The notes under the pieces were generated by a model that did no database searches, was not told the DNA's origin, and saw nothing but the letters and a program-made list of their open reading frames with translations. 5,652 nt of DNA from Flavobacteriales bacterium UBA7519 (GTDB taxonomy: Bacteria > Bacteroidota > Bacteroidia > Flavobacteriales > Weeksellaceae), in contig DLND01000011.1 in assembly GCA_002476905.1 (NCBI GenBank), positions 1 to 5,652 on the forward strand, read 5' to 3'. Positions 1 to 5,196 of this stretch are shown here, piece by piece. Both the position numbers and the translations under genes were made by a program. How positions within the stretch are numbered: position 1 is the first letter of the stretch; each line of letters opens with the position of its first letter.

Positions 1-1238
1 TGTCTTTGCTTGCAGTTATTATTAATTTTTTAATTGTTGTAGGCGGATTTTTTCTCATCGCTTATTGGTTTCCTGACTTCAAAAAACTGGAAATTTGGAA
101 AATGAAAAATCTAATTCTACCCTTGGCTTTGGTTCTGGCTTTATCATCCGTTTTCAATAAGTTTTTGACGAATTATAAAAGGGTAGTAGTTCCTAATATA
201 TTCGAGAATTTTGTCCCGAAATTAGCTAATCTTGGAGCATTTTGTTTGTTTTTCTTTATGGGATTTGCGGAGAAATCGGCGTACGGATTTTTCTTTATGA
301 TGTTCGTTATTTCTCTCTTTGGGTATGGACTTTATACGAATAGATTGGAAAAGGTCAAATTTGATTTTGATTTAGGCTATTTCAAAAAAGACAACTTTTA
401 TCGTGAGATTTTAACGTACAGTTTGTTCGGATTTTTGGGAAATATCGGAAATTATATCGCGATTAAAATCGACAGCTATATGATAGGCGAATTTATCAGT
501 TTCGAGGAAAACGGAATTTACAATAATATTTATTCGATCATCTCTCTGATTGTTGTCCCACAGATGGGATTGTTCAACCTATCCGCACCGATTATTAATA
601 AGGTTTTGGCAAATGGAGATTACAATGAGTTGGATAGATTCCATAAGAAAACGTCCCTCAGTTTATTTTTTCTTGGTTTGGTTTTATTTTGTTGCATTGC
701 TGTTGGATTTCCATATTTAGCAGATTTTATGAAAAATGGAGAAGATTTGCGTGCCTCGGAACCTATTGTTTGGGTATTGGGATTTGCAATGTTGTTTGAC
801 TTGGCAACGGGATTCAACGGACATATTATTTCCCTTTCCAGATATTATAAATTCAATATTGTGGTGATGCTGATTTTAGCGGTTTTGACCATCACAACCA
901 ATATGCTTTTCCTGAAACATACAGACTTGGGAATCTTAGGAATTGCGATAGCTTATGCGATTTCTCTGTCGTTGTTTAATATTATCAAAATCATTTTCAA
1001 TTATATTAAATTTAAAGTGTTTCCTTTGGGAATTGAGATGATGTATGCGATGATTTTAGGCTGTATTTCCATCAACGTCGCTCTTCTTCTTCCGGATTTG
1101 AAGCTCAATATTCTCAATCTATTTTACAAACCGGCAGTCGTTTTGATAGTGCTTTTTATCGGTAATCATTTCCTAAAAATCTATCCTTTGGATAAATATC
1201 TAAACAGAACATTTATTAAAAGTCTTTTTAGGTTTTAA
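1..1238 (+). CDS. Polysaccharide/O-antigen flippase (Wzx-like, MATE-fold superfamily), 5'-truncated by window edge
   Basis: This is the C-terminal part (about 411 residues) of an integral membrane protein. The frame is open to the left edge (an in-frame TCT precedes the TTG at 6), so the true start lies upstream. Family members are usually about 480-500 residues, so roughly 70-90 are missing. About 12 hydrophobic helices are visible, the first at the left edge and the last near residues 375-395. Short loops rich in Lys, Asn and Tyr separate them. The pattern GFLGNIGNYIAIKIDSYMIG, followed by a YNNIYSIISLIVVPQ-type helix, is typical of polysaccharide biosynthesis/export flippases (Polysacc_synt and Polysacc_synt_C). 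These move undecaprenyl-linked sugar units across the inner membrane for O-antigen, capsule or exopolysaccharide assembly. The substrate cannot be deduced. No glycosyltransferase or polymerase is visible, so any surface-polysaccharide cluster would lie to the left. The gene converges with the ABM gene. Assignment to the superfamily is firm; Wzx versus another lipid-sugar exporter is inference. Confidence 0.85.
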   Translation, partial: SLLAVIINFLIVVGGFFLIAYWFPDFKKLEIWKMKNLILPLALVLALSSVFNKFLTNYKRVVVPNIFENFVPKLANLGAFCLFFFMGFAEKSAYGFFFMMFVISLFGYGLYTNRLEKVKFDFDLGYFKKDNFYREILTYSLFGFLGNIGNYIAIKIDSYMIGEFISFEENGIYNNIYSIISLIVVPQMGLFNLSAPIINKVLANGDYNELDRFHKKTSLSLFFLGLVLFCCIAVGFPYLADFMKNGEDLRASEPIVWVLGFAMLFDLATGFNGHIISLSRYYKFNIVVMLILAVLTITTNMLFLKHTDLGILGIAIAYAISLSLFNIIKIIFNYIKFKVFPLGIEMMYAMILGCISINVALLLPDLKLNILNLFYKPAVVLIVLFIGNHFLKIYPLDKYLNRTFIKSLFRF

Positions 1239-1330
1239 GTTAATATTCTTTATTTAAAATTAGTGTTATATACGGAACTTTTGCGTCAGTCTAATCTGAA
1301 TTTATTATCAAATTGTTTTGCAAATAAAGA

Positions 1331-1370
1331 AAGCCTGTCGAAAATTCATTTGCAGAACTCTGACAGGCTT
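1331..1370 (-). terminator. Inverted repeat, probable terminator of the ABM gene
   Basis: The arms AAGCCTGTC (1331-1339) and GACAGGCTT (1362-1370) form a perfect 9-bp stem around a 22-nt loop. Read on the minus strand, the hairpin is followed by TCTTTATTT, a moderately U-rich tail. Read on the plus strand the tail is ACATTGTAG, which is not U-rich. It lies 26 bp past the ABM stop, between convergent genes. It therefore best serves the minus-strand gene, though it may also slow transcription coming out of the flippase gene. The large loop makes it less typical than a classical intrinsic terminator. Confidence 0.55.
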
Positions 1371-1395
1371 ACATTGTAGAATAATTGTGCTTTGT

Positions 1396-1689
1396 TTATT
1401 TAGCCGCTAAAACGTCTATTTTCTCAATAGATGGTGCAGTAGCCAACAATTCAGGTGCATTTTCCATTAGTGCTTTTGCAATCTTACCACCAAGATGTGC
1501 TTCTCTGCCTTCTTCATCTGAAAAAGTGTCAAAAATGCCAAATGTAGAAGCGTCAATACGGAACGCATACCAAGTAACAGTACCCGCTTCTTCATTAGCA
1601 AGTGGCAATGCACTTGTAATAAAATCTTCAACATCTTTTTCTTTTCCTGCTTTTGCTTCTAGTCGAACTAATAATCCTAATTTTTTCAT
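1396..1689 (-). CDS. Antibiotic biosynthesis monooxygenase (ABM) domain protein, putative quinol monooxygenase
   Basis: A 97-residue single-domain protein matching the ABM/YgiN-like dimeric alpha+beta barrel fold in size and pattern. A first strand KLGLLVRLEAKAGKEKDVEDF (about residues 3-23) leads into helix 1. Then come GTVTWYAFRID (36-46, with the usual Trp40), the strand STFGIFDTFSDEEG (48-61), and the helix carrying the conserved His65 (REAHLGGKI). The C-terminal strand is IEKIDVLAAK. Relatives include cofactor-free oxygenases acting on quinols or polyketide-like aromatics. Many are uncharacterised and may act in quinone redox or detoxification, so the substrate is unknown. The protein is cytoplasmic, with no signal peptide. 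The ATG at 1689 follows an A/T-rich leader without a Shine-Dalgarno box, as is normal in Bacteroidota. It lies 99 bp downstream of the AraC-type regulator on the same strand, suggesting regulation by it. The complete, in-phase 97-residue length fits the family. Confidence 0.85.
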   Translation of the reverse strand: MKKLGLLVRLEAKAGKEKDVEDFITSALPLANEEAGTVTWYAFRIDASTFGIFDTFSDEEGREAHLGGKIAKALMENAPELLATAPSIEKIDVLAAK

Positions 1690-1716
1690 TTTTTTTAATT
1701 TTTAAATTAAACCAAT

Positions 1717-1733
1717 TTTGTTTAACAAATGTA
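1717..1733 (-). promoter_or_regulatory. Candidate -7 box of the ABM gene with overlapping palindrome
   Basis: On the minus strand, 1733-1726 reads TACATTTG, an exact match to the Bacteroidota -7 consensus TAnnTTTG, about 36 nt before the ABM start codon. No convincing -33 TTG is present at the usual 17-23 bp spacing. That absence would suit a promoter needing an activator such as the upstream AraC protein. A 13-bp palindrome, TTTGTTTAACAAA (1717-1729, arms TTTGTT/AACAAA around a central T), overlaps the box and could be an operator. Such motifs arise easily in AT-rich DNA, so this is suggestive only. Confidence 0.3.
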
Positions 1734-1769
1734 GCTCATGTAATCTTGTGATGCTTTTTTATTTAGCTC

Positions 1770-1802
1770 AAAAACTTATGAAAAAAGGTCAAGTTTTCAT
1801 AA
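1770..1802 (-). terminator. Hairpin overlapping the araC-type stop codon, probable terminator
   Basis: A perfect 9-bp inverted repeat, TTATGAAAA (1776-1784) and TTTTCATAA (1794-1802), surrounds a 9-nt loop that contains the regulator's TGA (1791-1789). On the minus strand the stem is followed by GTTTTT, a U-run in the right place. The stem is AT-rich and so not very stable. If active, it separates the regulator transcript from the ABM gene, consistent with an independent ABM promoter. Confidence 0.45.
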
Positions 1803-2649
1803 TGTTTTTTGGACTGTAACCAAATTGATTTTTAAAAGCTGTGCTAAAATTTGATAAGCTGTCATAACCAAAGTCCATATAGATTTCGGATGGTGTCGCT
1901 TCATTATTAAGCAGCAACTTTTTGGCTTTATTGAGCCGTTTTAGTTGAAACCATTTTCCTGGAGACTCTTGATATAATTGTGTAAATTTTCGCTTAAAAG
2001 TAGACAGACTCATATTACATAGAAAAGCAACCTCGTCAATATTCAAACTCGTGTACAGATTTTTTTCAATAACCATTTTAAAAGATAATTCTCTCTCGTT
2101 GATTAATAATGAATGCAGATAGACAAAAAAACTTTGCCCATACTTATCAGCCAGATACAACATAATTTCTTCAAATTTCAATTCCAGAATCTTTTGAGAG
2201 ATAGTTTGATTCAAGCCATAAATTTGTTGAATAGAATTAATAAAATGGATAATAAAATTGTCTTTTTGAATAAGGAAAAAGGGACTACTGGTAATTGTTT
2301 TATTAAAGTCTTTTGGGTTGAATAAATGCTCATATTTCAATAAAAAATCATTAATGTTTTTCTGAGAAAAGAAAAAGAGCAGGCAGCTGTAACTATTTGC
2401 CCCGATAAGTTCTGTTGTTAAAAAATTCCCCGATGCAAGGAGCAAGGCTTGCGTATGATCTATTGAAACGATGTCATTAGAAAAGTGAATGTCTTTTTGT
2501 CCGTCCAACAAAAAACTGAATACATTTTTGTTTAGATTAATTTTATTTTTGGAAACATGTTTATACGCCTCGTAGTTAGCAATTTGCAGGTCTGGAGTCT
2601 CTGTGTAGTTATTATCAAATAAATTTTCAGGGAAGTTTATAATATCCAT
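1789..2649 (-). CDS. AraC-family transcriptional regulator
   Basis: A 286-residue DNA-binding regulator. The C-terminal region from about residue 190 is a standard AraC double helix-turn-helix. The first HTH is NIDEVAFLCNMSLSTFKRKF (203-222). A linker follows with SPGKWFQLKRLNKAKKLL (229-246), then the second HTH with the hallmark SEIYMDFGYDSLSNFSTAFK (254-273) and terminal FGYSPKN. The N-terminal 170 or so residues have a cupin-like or ExsA-type sensory look: strands such as VFSFLLDGQKDIHF, then LLLASGNFLTTEL and SCLLFFF. The ligand is unknown. The protein is cytoplasmic. Its ATG at 2649 follows an AT-rich leader with a weak -7-like TATATTTA (2688-2681) and no well-spaced TTG. It is transcribed toward the ABM gene and divergently from the 2693-3172 frame. 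AraC proteins often control adjacent genes, so the ABM gene is the best candidate target; that is inference. Confidence 0.9.
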   Translation of the reverse strand: MDIINFPENLFDNNYTETPDLQIANYEAYKHVSKNKINLNKNVFSFLLDGQKDIHFSNDIVSIDHTQALLLASGNFLTTELIGANSYSCLLFFFSQKNINDFLLKYEHLFNPKDFNKTITSSPFFLIQKDNFIIHFINSIQQIYGLNQTISQKILELKFEEIMLYLADKYGQSFFVYLHSLLINERELSFKMVIEKNLYTSLNIDEVAFLCNMSLSTFKRKFTQLYQESPGKWFQLKRLNKAKKLLLNNEATPSEIYMDFGYDSLSNFSTAFKNQFGYSPKNIMKT

Positions 2650-3290
2650 AAAATTATTGTCTTAAAAACATTAGACATTGTAAATATATTAAATTTCTAT
2701 TTCAAAATCGTTTACTCAAGTTTGGATGATAAATTGTTTAGTTTTGTACATAACAGTTTGGGCATTGCAAAATGAACGAAAATTGAAAACTAAAGTTTCG
2801 GCTATGGCTACAGATATTAAAAGCCAATTTCTATATGGTAAATTAAGAAAAAAAGCTAATAAAATTGGCATTGAGAAATATGAAGCGAAAAATTTTCAAC
2901 TAGCACTTTACACCGCCGTTTTGCCAATAAAATATTGACTTAAACCTTCAATAAACGAAATGTGGGAAAAATCATTATTCTGTTCCGTTTATCAAATAAA
3001 GGATGAAAGTAAAAAGAGCAAGCTGATCGAAAATTTGATTAATTCTGTAAAAAAAACAGTCTTAAAAATTTCAAAATATTTTTTTAAAAACTGGGCGTAT
3101 TTTCAATTCGGATTTTGTGTATATTTGATTCTGTTTAAAGTTGTTACGCAGTTATCATCAATTTATTTTTAAATGTTAAAACATAACCATTTTGCCAGAA
3201 AATTAAAAAACACAATTAAAGATTCTTCGGTTTTTGCTTAATGCGTTTGCGCTCGTAAAAATTCGGAGGATAGAAACTAATAACACGAAT
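2650..3290. other. Long AT-rich intergenic stretch with promoter-like boxes and no recognised gene
   Basis: This region of about 640 bp separates the regulator from the divergently read kinase gene and is visibly more AT-rich than the flanking genes. Apart from the interrupted plus frame listed separately, it holds only weak signals. TAnnTTTG matches on the plus strand lie at 2739-2746 (TAGTTTTG, with a TTTG 14 bp upstream, slightly short spacing) and at 3120-3127 (TATATTTG, no well-placed TTG). A looser TATTTTTA at 3164-3171 has a TTG at 3141-3143 (20-bp spacing) and would be the best-spaced candidate for the kinase promoter. An imperfect AT-rich inverted repeat spans 3057-3093 (CAGT...ACTG ends). 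None of these is strong alone. Confidence 0.4.
2693..3172 (+). pseudogene. Interrupted open frame with a single TGA, candidate broken or split small gene
   Basis: In one plus frame the only stop between 2693 and the TAA at 3170-3172 is a TGA at 2936-2938, giving about 160 codons with one interruption. At this AT content I would roughly expect a stop every 13 or so codons, so the openness is unusual. The first ATG is 2726. A second ATG at 2804 begins MATDIKSQFLYGKLRKKANK and would suit the promoter-like TAGTTTTG at 2739. The part before the TGA is basic and ends LALYTAVLPIKY. The part after it resumes at an ATG at 2960 with MWEKSLFCSVYQIKDESKK, is Lys-rich, and ends in a hydrophobic stretch near FGFCVYLILFKVV that could be one membrane helix. 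I recognise no family. It may be a decayed gene, two small adjacent genes of about 70 residues each, or chance. Confidence 0.35.
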
Positions 3291-5030
3291 ATGAAAATAA
3301 ATTCTACTCTTTTTTCTAATTTTCTTGCACCAGAATCATCTTCTACTTTGTTGAAAAATCGTTTTTCGATGATTTGTAGATGTATGATGGTCCTTAGTTT
3401 GACTTTGGGTTTCAGTGCTGGTTTGAATGCGCAAAACTTGTCTGAAGTCATCAGCAATTTAAAATCCGAACTCAGTATAAATCCCGACGATAAAAAACGG
3501 GCGTCTATCTATTCCGACCTTACTTGGTATTACGCCAGTGTTTCGGTGGATTCGGCACTTAGTTACGGGAAAAAAGCCATTTCGGCAACGGAAAAACTTC
3601 AGGATTCTGTTATGTTGGCACAGGTTTACAGCGATTTAGGAGCGGTGCATTTTCGAAATAATGATTTCAAAAATTCGGAAAAAAATTATCTGAAATCTTA
3701 TCAAATCCGCAAAAGACAAAAGAACGCCGCCGGAATTGCAAAACTCAATAATAATCTGGCTTCGGTATATCAAAGTAGTTTTCAGTACAACAAAGCGATG
3801 AAAATGTACCTGGAAGCTTTAAAATATTTTGATGCGAAAGGAGATGTGCGAAATTCCAACATCACGAAGGCAAATATCGGACTGTTGTTTGTGGATTTAA
3901 AGGACAATCGTAATGCGATCAAATACATCACAGAAGCGATCAACTATTTTGAATCACAAGAAAGAAGCGTGGAAATAGAGAATAAACTCTGCGAAAATTA
4001 CCTCAACTTGGGAAAGGCATTTCAGATGCAGAAAAATTATTCCGAGGCGGAAAAACAGTATCAAAAGAGTGCAGCAATTTGTAATAAAATCGGGAATAAA
4101 CAGGGGATATCGTTTGCCAACAGAAACTTGGGAAATCTGTACATCCTTCAACGAAAGGATTCTTTGGCGCAAGTAAATCTCCAGGTTTCACAAGAAGTTC
4201 GGGAAGAATTTAATTCGAAAATTGATCAGGAAAGCAACAGCGTTGATGTGGCGCAAAGTTTAATTGTAAAAGGCAAATATCAAGATGCTAAAAGAATGCT
4301 TTTGAACATTTTGCCGACTTTTGAAAAAGAAAAATCCAAAGAAAATCAGCTTTCTACATACAAACTCCTTACGAATGTTTATCATAATACCGCGCAGCCG
4401 GACAGTGCAGAATTTTATTTTGAAAAATACATCGCATTAGATAATGAATTGGTGAATACCAACGTGATTTCCAATACAACAGAACTCGAAAAAAAATACC
4501 AAACATTGAAGAAAGATTCCGAAATTCTTCAGCAGAAATCTAAAATTTTTAAAAGAAATGTTGCAATTTCTTCGTTGGCCGCTTTGCTTCTTTTCGGTTT
4601 CGTTTTTTACAGAAACCGACAACATCGCCAGAAAGTGGAACATCAGAAAGCCATTCTCCATCAGCAAGATTTGGCCACAAAAGCGGTAATAACAGCCGAA
4701 GACGACGAGCGGAAAAGGATGGCAACGCACCTGCACGACGGAGTGGGACAACTGTTAATGGCGGCTAATATGAATGTGAGTGTGCTGAATGAATACAAAG
4801 ACAATCCTGAAAATTTTAAAAATATTATTCAAAAAATCTCGAATATTTTGTCGGATGCGATTGCGGATGTTCGTACGCTTTCACATCAGATGATGCCGAA
4901 TACGTTGATTAAAAATTCTTTGGCCAATGCCTTGAGGGATCTCATCGAGAAAACGTCTACACCGAAACTCGCTGTTAATCTTCAAATTGAAGGCCTTGAA
5001 ACTGAAATCGAACAAAAAAAATCCAGTTGA
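3291..5030 (+). CDS. TPR-containing sensor histidine kinase lacking its ATP-binding domain (C-terminally truncated)
   Basis: A 579-residue sensor kinase counted from the ATG at 3291. A signal-peptide-like hydrophobic segment (about 32-47, LSLTLGFSAGLNA) ends at a likely cleavage after A47. The ATG at 3369 (M27) would give a more conventional 22-residue signal peptide and is a real alternative start. A GGAGG at 3265-3269 lies 21 nt before the ATG at 3291, too far to decide the start. About seven tetratricopeptide repeats follow (about 74-410; for example YSDLGAVHFRNNDFKNSEKN and LNLGKAFQMQKNYSEAEKQY), probably periplasmic. Next come a membrane helix (423-440, NVAISSLAALLLFGFVFY), a basic coiled linker, and a HisKA_3 domain. 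Its motif ERKRMATHLHDGVGQLL carries phosphoacceptor His482, with DVRTLSHQMMP further on. The protein ends about 97 residues after that His at GLETEIEQ-KKSS, where relatives continue into HATPase_c. The N-, G1- and G2-box region is absent. Shifting frame at the A8 run (5014-5021) does not restore it. It may receive but not make phosphate, or be non-functional. No response regulator is in view. Confidence 0.85.
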   Translation: MKINSTLFSNFLAPESSSTLLKNRFSMICRCMMVLSLTLGFSAGLNAQNLSEVISNLKSELSINPDDKKRASIYSDLTWYYASVSVDSALSYGKKAISATEKLQDSVMLAQVYSDLGAVHFRNNDFKNSEKNYLKSYQIRKRQKNAAGIAKLNNNLASVYQSSFQYNKAMKMYLEALKYFDAKGDVRNSNITKANIGLLFVDLKDNRNAIKYITEAINYFESQERSVEIENKLCENYLNLGKAFQMQKNYSEAEKQYQKSAAICNKIGNKQGISFANRNLGNLYILQRKDSLAQVNLQVSQEVREEFNSKIDQESNSVDVAQSLIVKGKYQDAKRMLLNILPTFEKEKSKENQLSTYKLLTNVYHNTAQPDSAEFYFEKYIALDNELVNTNVISNTTELEKKYQTLKKDSEILQQKSKIFKRNVAISSLAALLLFGFVFYRNRQHRQKVEHQKAILHQQDLATKAVITAEDDERKRMATHLHDGVGQLLMAANMNVSVLNEYKDNPENFKNIIQKISNILSDAIADVRTLSHQMMPNTLIKNSLANALRDLIEKTSTPKLAVNLQIEGLETEIEQKKSS

Positions 5031-5052
5031 GCAGATCAACTGGATTTTTGTT
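5014..5052. terminator. Strong bidirectional intrinsic terminator overlapping the kinase stop codon
   Basis: The perfect 14-bp inverted repeat AAAAATCCAGTTGA (5017-5030) and TCAACTGGATTTTT (5036-5049) surrounds the 5-nt loop GCAGA. The kinase TGA is the last codon of the left arm. A T5 tract ends the right arm and an A8 tract (5014-5021) leads into the left arm, so it can terminate in both directions. It suits both the kinase and the convergent minus-strand gene at 5652-5197. It is the clearest terminator in the window. Confidence 0.85.
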
Positions 5053-5096
5053 TATTAATATTTGTAGTAAATAATTTTACGAAGAAAGGGTAATGC

Positions 5097-5195
5097 TTAA
5101 AAGCTTCCGCAGCTTCCGTTCATCAACACTTGCATTATTGGACTTCTCGCGATCAACTGAAGTTTTTTATCGAGCAGCTATTGATAAAGCTTTGT
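5097..5195 (-). pseudogene. Orphan C-terminal fragment ending SCGSF (possible gene remnant or tiny peptide)
   Basis: Just past the minus-strand gene that ends at 5197, another minus frame reads NTKLYQ, a TAG (5180-5178), then LLDKKLQLIARSPIMQVL and finally MNGSCGSF before TAA (5099-5097). The stretch after the TAG looks protein-like, with an amphipathic helix and then a Gly/Ser/Cys tail. Changing the TAG to CAG would give a continuous YQQLLDKK, so it may be the tail of a decayed gene. An internal ATG (5135) would encode only MQVLMNGSCGSF, 12 residues. A tandem 6-bp repeat (GGAAGC TGC GGAAGC) encodes GSCGS. I know no family for it, and chance is not excluded for so short a stretch. Confidence 0.25.
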
Positions 5196-5196
5196 A

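Noticed and set aside
1331..1370. Hairpin as a mobile-element end or a CRISPR repeat
   Set aside because: It is a single copy in the window, with no transposase and no target duplication. A terminator between convergent genes is the simpler reading.
1385..1705. A 106-codon plus-strand open frame over the ABM gene
   Set aside because: It is antisense to a well-matched ABM protein, its composition is Ser/Ala-rich with no family look, and it is best explained as the shadow of the real codons.
3057..3093. Imperfect inverted repeat in the intergenic region as a terminator
   Set aside because: The arms are mismatched and almost all A/T, there is no clear U-tract after the stem, and it lies inside the possible coding frame.
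3203..3457. An 84-codon minus-strand open frame at the kinase 5' end
   Set aside because: It is antisense to the signal peptide region, with no recognisable domain or separate promoter.
4437..4751. A 104-codon minus-strand open frame within the kinase gene
   Set aside because: It lies opposite the membrane helix and H-box of the kinase and has the Phe/Cys/Ser-rich look of antisense translation.
5014..5021. A8 run as a programmed or mutational frameshift that would restore the kinase
   Set aside because: Both alternative frames stop within about 20 codons and show no HATPase_c sequence.
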